DNA of 64,000 nt, taken from Azotosporobacter soli (GTDB lineage: Bacteria > Bacillota > Negativicutes > SG130). Both the position numbers and the translations under genes were made by a program. The stretch lies in contig NZ_JAUAOA010000003.1 in NCBI RefSeq assembly GCF_030542965.1, positions 62,001 through 126,000 on the forward strand. The letters are read 5' to 3'. This document shows positions 45,634-56,100 of the stretch, piece by piece; the first letter of the stretch is position 1; each line of letters opens with the position of its first letter. The notes under the pieces were generated by a model. It saw only the letters and a program-made list of their open reading frames with translations. It was not told the DNA's origin and searched no databases.

Positions 45634-46257
45634 GTCGCTTTCCCTTTCATCCAGTGCCGCTTTCGCCAATTGATCGGCCATTTCATTTCCTGCAACTCCG
45701 GTATGTCCGGCCACCTTTACGAAACGGACCAGCGAGCTCTGCTTGCGCATAAAGCGCGCATACGCTTGAGTAAATTTGTTTTTAGCCTGCCAAGACCCTT
45801 CTGCCCAGGCGGAAATCCCTGAATAGTCATGGTGAATATACACGCGTTCCAAGCCTTCTCTCAACGCCCATTCGACCGCCTGCACCGTCGCGGCCAACTC
45901 ACCGGCCACATTGCGGATAGCAGCCGCTTCCTCATCCATGCCGAGTCCTTTGTCGCAGTGAAGCAGCTCTCCTTTTGAGTATACGGCGTAGCCCCAGCTA
46001 TAACGACCGGCCCGGTAACTGCCGTCGACATAAATGTCGATCCGCCCTCGCTCTGATGCAGCGTCGCACGGTTCCTCCGCCAAGACACCGGCGCCAAAAT
46101 CACCGGCCACATACGCCTTCGCCTCTTCCTGCGTCGGAAAGCTTTTGAACGCCGCATTCGGATATCCTTTCACCTGCGCCTCGCATTGCGCCCAGCTCGT
46201 GTAAATACCAGGCAATCGCCCGGTTCTGACCGCATAAAATTTACCCTTTTTGTTCAT
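45628..46257 (-). CDS. rnhA: Ribonuclease H with N-terminal viroplasmin domain
   Basis: Degrades RNA in RNA-DNA hybrids. 209 residues. Residues 1-45 are the hybrid-binding viroplasmin domain (KFYAVRTGRLPGIYTSWAQCEAQVKGYPNAAFKSFPTQEEAKAYV). The RNase H1 domain follows from about 70, with the four acidic residues in DIYVDGSYR, NVAGELAAT, HHDYSGI and GNEMADQLA. The start ATG at 46257 is preceded by GAGGTGG. It follows the LtaS-like gene by 17 bp. Confidence 0.94.
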   Translation of the reverse strand: MNKKGKFYAVRTGRLPGIYTSWAQCEAQVKGYPNAAFKSFPTQEEAKAYVAGDFGAGVLAEEPCDAASERGRIDIYVDGSYRAGRYSWGYAVYSKGELLHCDKGLGMDEEAAAIRNVAGELAATVQAVEWALREGLERVYIHHDYSGISAWAEGSWQAKNKFTQAYARFMRKQSSLVRFVKVAGHTGVAGNEMADQLAKAALDERESDK

Positions 46258-46274
46258 ATGCCACCTCACCACTT

Positions 46275-48251
46275 TTACGGCAATTGCTTGCCGTTCTTGA
46301 CCCGCCACCAGGAGATCGCACGCTGCGCTTCGACTTCCTGGTACACCTGATAGACACTAGGCGGCTGCGTCGTGCTTTTCGCATCCGGCAAGGCCTCCGA
46401 ACCCTCTTGGCAGATCTTGCCGAAATGCTGCGCTGTTATCCAAAAGCCATAATTGAAGCCCATTGCATTGCCGCGCGTCAGACTGTCGCCCACCGTATAG
46501 TATTTGAAACCGCGCGGCGCGATCAGTTCCATCAACGTCGCACCGACGTTGATATGGCTGCCTGCCGCGTCAGACGGCAGCATTTCCTTTTGCACCCCTT
46601 TGCCATGCACGATGAACGGAATCGCATAGCGCTTGAAATTCGTCGGGTTCAGCTCCACATTGACCCGGTCCGCATGATCGCCGACAATGACGAACAAACT
46701 GTCCGGATACTTCTCTTCCATTTCCTTGATGAAGCGCGTCATCATTTGATCCGCATACCAATGATGGCCCAGTTTTCGAATCAGCTCCGTATCCTCTTTT
46801 CGATCCGGCGGCAGTGCGTCGATGACCTGTTGGCGCGGAAAACCGGCCGCCGCAAGATCGACCGTATACGGAGAATGGTTGGAGACCGTCAGCACGACAT
46901 GAAAACCGTCTTCCTGCGGATTCAGATTCTTTTCAACGGTATCAAACAGATCCTTATCATCGCAGCCCCAGACGTTGCCGCTCGGGCCGCCGACATCGCC
47001 GCGGCTGTGAAATTCATCAAAACCCTGCGCCATGACGAAGTCCCTTACCCGTTCCCACGAACTCGGTCCGGCATACCAAAACTTCGTCTTGTAGCCGAGA
47101 CGTTTCATCTGAGGCGCGAGCGCGGTAGAAAATGTCTCTTTGTACGATTCCGGCAGATAGGTCAGGTACAGGTTCACTTCCGCCAGTCCCGACACGATTC
47201 CCATCACGCCGGAAATCGTACTGAGGCCGTTCGGCAAAAAGGAGCCGACATAGGCGGTGTCGGACTGTTGGATCAATTTATCCATGCCCGCCGTAATGCC
47301 AAGCGCCTTATACTCCGGCAGCAGCGGCCAATTCGCATAACTTTCACCGATGATCAAAAAGACCTGACGCGGCTTTTTCACCTTCGCACCCTCGGCATGA
47401 CGTGAGAGGTATTCATCCAGATCATCTCCCTGCACCGGCCGTCGCGCAACAAAAGAAGCGAATTCGTGCATCCGCGCCTGGTCGGCATCGACGCCGGTCG
47501 AAGCAGAGAGACGGTCATGCAGGATATAGGCACGATACAAGGCCTGGACATCGTCGAGAATCGCTTCATTCAACAACTCGTCTCTGGTGATTCCGGCATT
47601 TTCCCAGTCGAAATTATCCGCATAGCCCGTACTGCCGCCGCTGACGGCATAGAGAGAGAATTGATAAAACATCCATAGCGCCAGCACACGCAAGGCGATA
47701 TTGACGTACCAGCGCGACGTCACCGGCAGACGGAATGTCCTTACCTCAAGCCAGCCCTTCAAGAGCCAGCATAGCGCCGCTGCCGTCAGCGCGATCAGAG
47801 CAAGACGCAGCGGCAATTGATACTGCTGCACCAGCGTGACAAAGAGCGCCCAGACATCGTCGCGCATCGTATTGAAAACCAATTGGTTAAACCCCATGTG
47901 AAACTGTTCATAATAAGGAATTCTGGCATAAAACAAAAAGCTCAGCAAAAGTACATAGAGGCTGCCCAGACTGAGACGCAGTTTCCCCAGGCGCGCCGCC
48001 GGCACCAACGTCCGCAAGCAAGTACTCAGTCCGAAGGTCACCGCCACCAAGACGGACGCGCTTTTCAGACTGATGCGAAAACCGTATTCCAGCGCAGTCA
48101 GCAAGTCCTCCTGCGTGGTCGCCGGATTCAGATACTTATGCATGACAAGAACAAATGCAACCCTGAATACGGTAAACAGGGCCATAAGAAACAGATATAA
48201 TTTGAAATCCTGCTGCAATTCATGAAATAAAGCTTCCCAACGTTTCGTCAC
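46275..48251 (-). CDS. LtaS-like phosphoglycerol transferase or sulfatase-fold membrane enzyme (copy 2)
   Basis: 658 residues with the same layout as the 27827-29800 gene: about five membrane segments, then an extracytoplasmic phosphatase-fold domain. Shared blocks include [46 protein letters not shown] (nucleophile Thr), MKRLGYKTKFWYAGPSSWERVRDF, VWGCDDKDLF and IVGDHADRVN. The C-terminus ISWWRVKNGKQLP is also shared. The start appears to be GTG at 48251, with GGGAGAG upstream. The two copies are clearly paralogues, by eye well above half identical in the catalytic domain. Confidence 0.85.
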   Translation of the reverse strand: MTKRWEALFHELQQDFKLYLFLMALFTVFRVAFVLVMHKYLNPATTQEDLLTALEYGFRISLKSASVLVAVTFGLSTCLRTLVPAARLGKLRLSLGSLYVLLLSFLFYARIPYYEQFHMGFNQLVFNTMRDDVWALFVTLVQQYQLPLRLALIALTAAALCWLLKGWLEVRTFRLPVTSRWYVNIALRVLALWMFYQFSLYAVSGGSTGYADNFDWENAGITRDELLNEAILDDVQALYRAYILHDRLSASTGVDADQARMHEFASFVARRPVQGDDLDEYLSRHAEGAKVKKPRQVFLIIGESYANWPLLPEYKALGITAGMDKLIQQSDTAYVGSFLPNGLSTISGVMGIVSGLAEVNLYLTYLPESYKETFSTALAPQMKRLGYKTKFWYAGPSSWERVRDFVMAQGFDEFHSRGDVGGPSGNVWGCDDKDLFDTVEKNLNPQEDGFHVVLTVSNHSPYTVDLAAAGFPRQQVIDALPPDRKEDTELIRKLGHHWYADQMMTRFIKEMEEKYPDSLFVIVGDHADRVNVELNPTNFKRYAIPFIVHGKGVQKEMLPSDAAGSHINVGATLMELIAPRGFKYYTVGDSLTRGNAMGFNYGFWITAQHFGKICQEGSEALPDAKSTTQPPSVYQVYQEVEAQRAISWWRVKNGKQLP

Positions 48252-48487
48252 AGTGACTGACTCTCCCTTTTTTACTTACGCTGCCGCTGTGCAGATCAGC
48301 ATCGACACAACGTTCATTTTACCTGTGTTGCGACGATATGACCAGTGCTTTTCAGAATAAAAAGCCGCTTTCGGGCAAGTTTCTTTGCGAACCTTCTTTT
48401 CTTGAAAGGATTTTCCGCCTTACAACGCGAACCCCTATCAAACTAGAAATAAATTACAGATATTTTTGCATGGAGGAGGACGCGCTT

Positions 48488-49987
48488 ATGACCGCCCTTG
48501 AACCGGCCAACATCGTTATTTTTGGCGCCTCCGGCGATTTGACCCACAAAAAGATCATGCCTGCCTTATTCAATCTCTTTCTCGACCGCTTGCTGCCCGC
48601 ACACTTTCAAATTATCGGCTTGGGGCGAAGTGATTTGACGCGGGAAGAATTCACGCTCCAGCTTCATTCCGGCTGCGCGGCGCATTCGCGTCGTCCGCCA
48701 AAAGAAAAGAATTGGCAGGATTTCATCCGTCATCTTAGCTACCGGCGTTTTGACTATCACTCTTTCGCCGATTACGACGCTTTGGCGAATGACCTTCCGT
48801 TCTCCAGCAGTAAGAGCGGCAACACCATCTTCTATCTGGCCACGCCGCCGACGCTCTTTCCCGTCATCGCCGGACAGCTTGCCCACTTTCCCTCGCTGCG
48901 CGGCAATGAGCACTGCCGTATCGTGATCGAAAAGCCTTTCGGACACGATCTGGCGAGTGCACACACACTGAATGTCGCGTTGGCGCAAACGTTCTCCGAG
49001 CGTCAGATTTTTCGCATCGATCACTATTTAGGAAAAGAAACCGTGCAAAACATTCTGGCTTTCCGCTTTGCCAACGCCCTATGGGAACCGATTTGGAACC
49101 GTAATTTTATCGACCATGTCCAGATCACCGTAGCGGAACCAAGCGGTATCGGACGCCGCGGCAACTATTATGAACAAGCAGGTGCACTGCGCGACATGGT
49201 GCAAAATCATCTCTTGCAGCTTCTCTGTCTGATCGCGATGGAACCGCCGACTTCCTTTCAGCCCGATGAAATTCGCAATAAGAAATTGGACGTGCTGACC
49301 GCATTAAAGCCGTTGGCATGCGGCGATGCCGTACGCGGCCAATACGCAGCCGGTTTCAGCCAGGGCGAAGCCGCCGTCGCCTACCGCGAGGAAGCAGACA
49401 CTGCGCCGGACTCAGAAAGCGAAACCTTTGCCGCGCTACGTGTTTGGCTTGATAATTGGCGCTGGCAAGGCGTTCCCTTCTATCTGCGCACCGGCAAACG
49501 CCTGCCCGCGCGCGTTTCAGAAATATCGCTTCAGTTTCGCCCGGTTCCGCATCATCCTTTTTCCGGCCCGCCTTTGCCGAGCAATCGTCTCGCGATCCAA
49601 ATCGCGCCGCTCGAGGGCATCTTGTTGCGTACCCAGGCTAAGGAACCCGGGCCCGGCATGAAGATCCGTCCGGTCGAAATGCATTACACCTACCAGGAGA
49701 TGTTCAACACTCCCTCGCCCGAAGCGTACGAAACGTTACTACTTGACGTACTGCGCGGCGATCCCGGTTTGTTCATGCGCGCCGATCAAGTCGAAGCCGC
49801 CTGGACTTTCCTCGATCCGCTCTTGCACGCCTGGAAAAAAGACGGTTCGCCGCTCACTTTCTATGAATCGGGCACTTGGGGCCCACAAGAGGCCAATGCG
49901 TTGATTCGCCAGGACGGCCGTAGCTGGCTATTGCCGGCTTGCCTGGAAATACACGGACAGGAGGGACACTGCCATGCCTACGACTAA
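48488..49987 (+). CDS. zwf: Glucose-6-phosphate 1-dehydrogenase
   Basis: Oxidises glucose-6-phosphate to 6-phosphogluconolactone, making NADPH. 499 residues: [21 protein letters not shown] (nucleotide site) at the N-terminus and the substrate-site signature RIDHYLGKE near 177. The start ATG at 48488 has GGAGGAGG eight bases upstream; a frame extending back to 48338 has no match to the family. It overlaps pgl by 14 bases. The 236-bp gap upstream (48252-48487) holds no clear promoter or motif. Confidence 0.96.
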   Translation: MTALEPANIVIFGASGDLTHKKIMPALFNLFLDRLLPAHFQIIGLGRSDLTREEFTLQLHSGCAAHSRRPPKEKNWQDFIRHLSYRRFDYHSFADYDALANDLPFSSSKSGNTIFYLATPPTLFPVIAGQLAHFPSLRGNEHCRIVIEKPFGHDLASAHTLNVALAQTFSERQIFRIDHYLGKETVQNILAFRFANALWEPIWNRNFIDHVQITVAEPSGIGRRGNYYEQAGALRDMVQNHLLQLLCLIAMEPPTSFQPDEIRNKKLDVLTALKPLACGDAVRGQYAAGFSQGEAAVAYREEADTAPDSESETFAALRVWLDNWRWQGVPFYLRTGKRLPARVSEISLQFRPVPHHPFSGPPLPSNRLAIQIAPLEGILLRTQAKEPGPGMKIRPVEMHYTYQEMFNTPSPEAYETLLLDVLRGDPGLFMRADQVEAAWTFLDPLLHAWKKDGSPLTFYESGTWGPQEANALIRQDGRSWLLPACLEIHGQEGHCHAYD

Positions 49988-50717
49988 GATTTTTCAAGAC
50001 CTTAGCGCTCTCAGTCATGCTGCCGCTGCGCTTTTTTTAGAAAAAGCACGGGAAGCGATCGCCAGTCATGGTTCATGCCGCGTCCTTTTATCCGGCGGCG
50101 ACACGCCGCGCCTGCTCTACGAAATATTAGCCCGTCCCCCATACAGCACGGACGTCCCCTGGTCAAAGCTGGAGGTTTTTTGGAGCGATGAACGCTGGGC
50201 GCCGGCAGACAGCCTTTACAGTAACCAAGGCATGGCCGCCAAACTTTTGCTCAACCACGTGCCGATTCCAGCCGGACAGATCCATGCCATCGCCTATTCC
50301 GACAATATTCATCAGACCGTCGACGATTATGAAGCACTGCTGCACAACCTTTTCCCCAAGGATGGTTCGCCGACTTTCGATCTCGCATTCCTTGGTTTGG
50401 GCAGCGACGGCCATACGGCGTCCCTCTTTCCCGATGCCGGCCTGCTTCCGACGGACGAGCACTGGGTTTATCCGGTCTTCTTCGACGATCCGGATCTTAA
50501 CCGCATCACTTTGATGCCAAGTCTTCTCAACCGTTCCGCACTGACCGTCTTCTTAGTCTCCGGCGCAGGCAAAGCCGAAATCATGCAGCGATTCTTTAAA
50601 ACGCCGCCTGCGCTGCCTTTACTGCCTGCGCAGTGGATACAACCTCTTAACGGCAAGCTTTATTGGCTGCTGGACGAAGCGGCCGCGAGCCTGTTGCCGA
50701 AAGAAAAAAAGGATTGA
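49974..50717 (+). CDS. pgl: 6-phosphogluconolactonase (DevB type)
   Basis: Hydrolyses the lactone formed by Zwf, second step of the oxidative pentose phosphate pathway. 247 residues with [35 protein letters not shown] and [16 protein letters not shown], all classic for the family. GGAGGG precedes the ATG inside zwf. Translational coupling to zwf is likely. No gnd gene follows; a terminator comes directly after. Confidence 0.95.
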   Translation: MPTTKIFQDLSALSHAAAALFLEKAREAIASHGSCRVLLSGGDTPRLLYEILARPPYSTDVPWSKLEVFWSDERWAPADSLYSNQGMAAKLLLNHVPIPAGQIHAIAYSDNIHQTVDDYEALLHNLFPKDGSPTFDLAFLGLGSDGHTASLFPDAGLLPTDEHWVYPVFFDDPDLNRITLMPSLLNRSALTVFLVSGAGKAEIMQRFFKTPPALPLLPAQWIQPLNGKLYWLLDEAAASLLPKEKKD

Positions 50718-50720
50718 CCG

Positions 50721-50760
50721 TGTCAGCCGCCGGGTGCAGCCGCATCCGGCGGCTTTTCCT
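50721..50760. terminator. Bidirectional terminator between pgl and the LysR gene
   Basis: AGCCGCCGG and CCGGCGGCT perfect arms followed by a T-rich stretch. Confidence 0.85.
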
Positions 50761-51654
50761 TTATCGTTTCCCGAGCATCAGTTCTTCCGCCAGCTGTATG
50801 AACGCTTTTAACGCCGGCGACAGCCACTTGTCGCGATGCAGCATCATTTGCGTCTTGATGCCAAGATGCGGTCCGCGCCAAGGCAGTTCAAGCAAACGCC
50901 CCTGTTCCAGCTCCTGCTCCACCGCAATGCGCGGCATGACCGATACGCCAAGGCCGATCGCAACACATTCCTTTATCGCACCGATACTGGAAAATTCCAG
51001 CATCGGTCCGGTGGTGACATTGGCTTCCTGCAGCATATTTATGACAAGCGGCCGATAACCGCAAGTCTTTTCCGTTAAGATAAACGCCTGTCCTTCCAAA
51101 TCCTCCGGTACGAGAAAGGACTTGGCCGCCAGCGGATGCGACGGATGCGCCACGACGATCATCGGTTCTTTTATCAAGACGGTTGTCTTCATATCAGCCA
51201 AGCGAATCAATTGCGTCAATGAAAAGGCAACGTCAATGCTTCCGTCACGCAACATCCCGGCAAAATTCTGACAGCTGTTGACCTCAAGATGCAGTTCCAC
51301 TTGAGGATAGCGTCGCCGATATTCACGCAATAAAGACGGCAGGCGATACACACATAACGATTCGGCCGCGCCGATCGATACTTTCCCTCTGATTTCCTGT
51401 CCGGGTTTCATATCGTCACCGATTTCTTGAATTTGTTGCAGTAAGTGCTGTACATGCACCTCGAATTTCCGTCCGGCAGCCGTGAGATAAATTTGCCGTC
51501 CCAAACGGTCGAATAATTTCACGTCCAACTCGTCTTCCAACTGCCGTATCTGCGCCGTGACATTCGATTGGACATAACCAAGCTCTTCTGCCGCTTTCGT
51601 AAAACTGAGCCGGCGGGCAGCAACCGCAAAAATCCGCAATTGACGTATCTCCAT
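50761..51654 (-). CDS. LysR-family transcriptional regulator
   Basis: 297 residues: HTH at the N-terminus (EIRQLRIFAVAARRLSFTKAAEELGYVQSNVTAQIRQLEDELDVKLFDR) and a substrate-binding domain (GKVSIGAAESLCVYRLPSLL). The style is of the CysB/CbbR-like group. GGAGG precedes the ATG. A perfect palindrome ATCATTT-C-AAATGAT lies 19 bp upstream of the start and fits the LysR T-N11-A rule, so autoregulation is likely. A small membrane-protein gene is divergent from it and may be the target. Confidence 0.92.
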   Translation of the reverse strand: MEIRQLRIFAVAARRLSFTKAAEELGYVQSNVTAQIRQLEDELDVKLFDRLGRQIYLTAAGRKFEVHVQHLLQQIQEIGDDMKPGQEIRGKVSIGAAESLCVYRLPSLLREYRRRYPQVELHLEVNSCQNFAGMLRDGSIDVAFSLTQLIRLADMKTTVLIKEPMIVVAHPSHPLAAKSFLVPEDLEGQAFILTEKTCGYRPLVINMLQEANVTTGPMLEFSSIGAIKECVAIGLGVSVMPRIAVEQELEQGRLLELPWRGPHLGIKTQMMLHRDKWLSPALKAFIQLAEELMLGKR

Positions 51655-51672
51655 TTTTTCCTCCGTCTTTGC

Positions 51673-51687
51673 ATCATTTCAAATGAT
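51673..51687. promoter_or_regulatory. LysR-type operator
   Basis: ATCATTTCAAATGAT, a perfect 15-bp palindrome of T-N11-A type, between the LysR gene and the divergent small gene. Confidence 0.6.
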
Positions 51688-51820
51688 ACTTTCAATCAAT
51701 TTAATCATCTTTACTATACAATATAGGAATGCTACAATCAAGGCACAGAGAACGTATTACGTCAGAGAGTTTCACGTTAGATTGCCAAGTGACCCCTCAC
51801 CGCGATCTTCGTCAACTGAT

Positions 51821-51849
51821 CAATCAGAAAAATTGATTAATTCTGATTG
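51821..51849. other. Inverted repeat before the 44-residue gene
   Basis: CAATCAGAA (51821-51829) and TTCTGATTG (51841-51849), 29 bp before the start codon. Could be an operator or a leader hairpin. Confidence 0.4.
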
Positions 51850-51877
51850 CGCACCCCACTATAAAGGAGGATTTTTC

Positions 51878-52012
51878 ATGGACACTTCAATTTTATTGGC
51901 AACCGGTGCCACCACCGTTCTTTACACGTTGAGCCGCATGCTCTTTTGGAAAGGCGTCGCCGCCGAACCAAGCACTCCCGCCTATTGGAATCGCCAATAT
52001 CTGAAATACTAA
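51878..52012 (+). CDS. Small membrane protein, 44 residues
   Basis: Short gene with a very good ribosome site (AAAGGAGG seven bases before ATG). The protein is MDTSILLATGATTVLYTLSR followed by a weakly hydrophobic region and a polar tail ending in NRQYLKY. It could span the membrane once. I do not recognise the family. It is divergent from a LysR gene with an operator-like palindrome between, and it is followed by a strong terminator, so it appears to be an independent unit. Confidence 0.6.
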   Translation: MDTSILLATGATTVLYTLSRMLFWKGVAAEPSTPAYWNRQYLKY

Positions 52013-52056
52013 CTCTTTCCCTCGATAGACGGTCGACTGCATGACCAGTCTACAAC

Positions 52057-52088
52057 AAAAAAGGCCGGGCAAATGCCCGGTCTTTTTT
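52057..52088. terminator. Bidirectional terminator between the small gene and mutY
   Basis: CCGGGC-AAAT-GCCCGG stem, A-run on one side and TTTTTT on the other. Confidence 0.88.
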
Positions 52089-52099
52089 GCGTCTCCTTT

Positions 52100-53179
52100 T
52101 CAAATCCCTTCGCTCTCCCTGATTTCCTGCGCTATTTTTGCGTGCGGTCCAGCCCAGATCACTTGCTGCCAATCAGACATCTTACGCCAGCAAAGGGATT
52201 TCGCTGCCAGTTCTTTTCGTTCCACCGTTTCCGTCGCATAAACCGTCATCTGCCATTGCCGGTGACTGAACGTATGCGTTAGTTTTTGCACTTCCTGCGC
52301 TAATTCAACTTTAAAGCCCCACGCGGACAAACGCGCTTCCAGCGCCGCTTGAGCCGCCGCCCAGTCGACGCCTTCCGCTGCGGGAAATTCCCACATCCCC
52401 GCTAGAATCCCCTGCTTGGCACGGCAATGCAAGAGAAATTCTCCCGCCCGATTACGCAGCGCCGCTACGGCAACCGCAACAGGCAACGGTGCTTTTTTCG
52501 CTTTTTTCAGCGGCAGTTGCCGCTGCAGTCCCTGCCGGCATCCTTCGCAGCACTCCACAACCGGACAAGACTCGCAGCGCGGCGCTTTCGGAATGCAGAT
52601 AACCGCCCCCAGATCCATCAGCGCCTGATTGAAATCTCCCGGGCAATCGCGCGGCATGACTTCGAGCACTAAGTCGGCAATCCGCTTTTTCACACTCGCT
52701 TTTCCGACATCATCCGCCAACGCATAGATCCGGCTGAAAACGCGCAGCACATTTCCGTCAATCGCCGCTTGCGGCTGGTCATAGGCGATACTGAGAATCG
52801 CCCCCGCTGTATAATCTCCGATTCCGGGAACGCGCAAAATCTCCTCGCGTTCCTTTGGCAGTTCGCCATTATATGCGGCCTGCACTTCGCGCACGCCTTT
52901 TAAGAGATTGCGCGCCCGCGAATAATAACCGAGGCCCTGCCAATATTTTAGAACCTCCGTTTCATCGGCCGCAGCCAATTCACCCATGCTCGGAAAGCGC
53001 CGCATCCAGCGTGCATAGTAGTCTTTCACCGCTTCCACGCGCGTTTGCTGCAGCATGACCTCCGACACCCAAATGCGATACGGATCCTTATTCTCGCGCC
53101 AGGGAAGAGTTCTTCCCTGACTGCGATACCAGGCCAAGAGTTGCACAGGCCAGGCATTTTTCAGTTTTTCCTTTTTCAA
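52100..53179 (-). CDS. mutY: A/G-specific adenine glycosylase
   Basis: Removes adenine mispaired with 8-oxoguanine. 359 residues: catalytic Glu in VMLQQTRVEAV, helix-hairpin-helix LRVPGIGDYTAGAILS, catalytic Asp in IDGNVLRV, the 4Fe-4S loop CIPKAPRCESCPVVECC (CX6CX2CX5C), and a C-terminal NUDIX-like domain from about 230. The start appears to be TTG at 53179 with AGGAGGG seven bases upstream. It begins 12 bp after sbcC, so sbcD-sbcC-mutY form a DNA repair operon. Confidence 0.96.
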   Translation of the reverse strand: MKKEKLKNAWPVQLLAWYRSQGRTLPWRENKDPYRIWVSEVMLQQTRVEAVKDYYARWMRRFPSMGELAAADETEVLKYWQGLGYYSRARNLLKGVREVQAAYNGELPKEREEILRVPGIGDYTAGAILSIAYDQPQAAIDGNVLRVFSRIYALADDVGKASVKKRIADLVLEVMPRDCPGDFNQALMDLGAVICIPKAPRCESCPVVECCEGCRQGLQRQLPLKKAKKAPLPVAVAVAALRNRAGEFLLHCRAKQGILAGMWEFPAAEGVDWAAAQAALEARLSAWGFKVELAQEVQKLTHTFSHRQWQMTVYATETVERKELAAKSLCWRKMSDWQQVIWAGPHAKIAQEIRESEGI

Positions 53180-53191
53180 ATCGGCACCCTC

Positions 53192-56100
53192 CTAGCCTGG
53201 CATTCCAATGACAAAGCGGCTTTTGCTGCCCTGCCTTCCGTTTTGCACCTCCAGGCGCGCATCAATCGATTCCTTCAACTCCGGCACATGCGAGATAATT
53301 CCGACCAGACGCCCAGCCTCTTGCAGTTCGAGCAGGCAGCGGATCGCGTTGTCGAGCGCTTCCGGATCCAGCGTCCCGAAACCTTCATCAATAAACATGG
53401 TATCGAGCCAGATTCCTCCGGCTGTTGCCTGGACAACATCAGCCAGCCCCAGCGCCAAAGCCAGCGAAGCCTGAAAACTTTCGCCGCCGGACAGCGTTTT
53501 TACCGAACGGATGCGCCCGGTATATTGATCCAGTACTTCTAAATCGAGCCCGCTTTGCGCATTGCCCTTGCCCCGCTCCTGACAGCGCGCCATTTCATAG
53601 CGGCCCGCGGTCATTTTCTTCAATCGCCAATTGGCAGCGCTGATGATATCATCAAAAAATGCGGCCAACACATAGCGTTCAAACGATAGGCGGGCTTCAT
53701 TCTGTCCCTTGGCAACCTTAGCCAGATCTCCGACAATCCTGTACTCGTTCTCGCGCTTGAGCAACTCTTCCTGCTGCGTCTCAAGACGCAGCAGCACCCT
53801 TTTATTGTGTTCACAGCGCGCGCGGATTCCCCCTTGCTCCTTCTCCATTTCGCCTCGCCGCGTCTCAAGTATGACGAGCGCTTCTTGCAACGCTGTCAGT
53901 TCGACGCTCTGCACCCCTCTTGTTTCGAGTTCCCCCTGCTCGACCTGTTTGCTTAACGCCGCCCGTTCTTCCTGAAAACGCCGTACAGCGTTTTCCGCTT
54001 CGCGTAGCGCTTGCGTATCGAGACGTGCCGCTTCATAAGCCTCGACCCCGGCAAAGCCGCTTTCCAACAGCGCCTTTTGAAACGCAAGCGACTGACGTTC
54101 TTTTATCGTTTCTGCTTCCAGGCAATTTTGCTTTGCCGCAACAAGCTGACTCTCCTTGTCCTGCCGCCGCAGTGTCGCCTCCTGCCAAGCTTCACGCAAT
54201 CCTTCCAATCGAGCTTGGCTTTGCCGCAGATTTTCCTGTTCCTTCTTCAAAAGCAGCCTCAATTCGGTCGCGTCCTGCCCTTCCGGCGGCAGCAGCGCAG
54301 AAAGCTCGGCGACGAGCAAAACCAGCGCGTCACGCTGAAGCTGCTCTTTCTCCCATTCTTTTTGCGCCGCAAGCATAGCGACAGCCGTCTTTTCCAGCGC
54401 GACCTCGTTTTCAGCCTTGCCGCATTCGAGCGCATTTAGTTCTTCGGCTTTTTCAGCGGCCTGCTTCACTCTTTGCTGAATTTCCCGCCGTTCTTCTGCC
54501 AAATCCGCAAGTGCAAGCGCGTCTATCCCCTCTCTTTTCAACTGCTCCAGTAGAAAAGATAATGTCTGCTCACTGTACTGCAGCTGCGCCTTCGTTTCAT
54601 AGAGCTGCTTCCTTGCCTGTTCGACTTCGCGGTTCACTTGCGCCAAGTCCGCTTCCGCGCTTTTCAGCTCCGCCTCACGACTGCCAAGCAGCGTTACCGT
54701 AGCCGGCTGCGGATGTGCAAGCGAACCGCAGACAGGACAGGGCTGATTTTCTTCTAATTGCTGCGCCAAGCGTCCGGCCACATCCTGTTGCCACTCTTGC
54801 TCCAGACGTTCTCGCACGGCTTCATACACAGCCATTTTTTCCCGGGCCGCCTCACTGCTTTTCACTTTTTCAGCAAGCGCGTCTTCCGCCTCCTGGCGAC
54901 CGTTTTCCGCCTGCTTATACTGCAGATTGAGATCGCACTGCCTTTCCAGCGTTTCGAGCTGCAAAGACAATTTTTCCCTTTCTGTGGCCGCCTGCTGCGC
55001 CGCGAGACGTCTCTCTTCCAGCGCCGCATTTTCTTTTTCCTGTTGTTCGTGCGCACGGGCGCTTTGCGCCGCTTTCTCTTCAGCCGCACGGCAAGCCGAT
55101 TCCGCTCTCGCCAGTTCCAGCCTTTTCTCACGCAAGCGTTCACTTTGTCCCTGCAAATTTTCAAGACGAATGACCTTTTCCTGTAGGATGAGGCGAGCAC
55201 CGTCCTGTTCGCGTTCTTTCGCCAAGGCTTGTTCTTTTTCAACGAGCAACTGTTGCGCTTCGTCGCAAACCTTCTTGGCCGCATCGACGGCCAGCGCTTT
55301 TTGTGACCAATGCAGTTGCCACTCTGCACAGGCTTCGGCCGCTCCATTCAAGACCGCCGCACGCCGTGCAGCATGCAACGCCTCTTCCCGTCTCGTTTGT
55401 TCAGGCAACTGATCCTCTAAATCACGCAGCTGGCGCAGCGCGAACTCGTGCTCGTTTAGTTTCCGGTTCACCTCTTCGCCCTGCGCGATCCGTGCACTTT
55501 GCTCCGTTACGCGCAGCATGACCTGCCTTGTCTCTTCCTGCAGCCTCGCTAGCGCGCCTTCATCTGCCAACAGGCTTTCCTGCGCCAATTCTTTTCCGTC
55601 CAGCAGCGCAAGCGCGCCCTCTTTCGCCAGCAGCTGCGCCAACGGTTCCCAGCCTGCGCCATCGAGTGAGCGTATGATTTCGCTTTGTCGCGCCAAAAAA
55701 GCGCCGACATCCTGTTCCAAACCTTTCGCCCGTTCTATCAGATAGTCTTGCACTTGACGGAACGCTTCGGTGCCGAACAGTCGCTGCAGGATATTTTCCC
55801 TTTCTTTACTGTCGGCCATGATCAATTCTCTAAACTCACCCTGCGAAATCATCACAACTTGTTTGAACTGCTCATAATTCAAGCCGATCAATGCGACCAC
55901 TTCTTCATTGACTTCACGAACCCCACTCAACATGGAACGCTGCGGCTGGTCAAGATAGTAAAGCTCCGCATCCGCATTCTGTTCCGTAAAACCTTCTCCC
56001 CGCGTCTTTTGCCGCAGCTGCTTGGGCAAGCGACGCACCCTATAACGTTTTCCCTGCAGAGAAAATTCAAAGTCGACCGCAGTCAAAAGACGCGGCGCTG

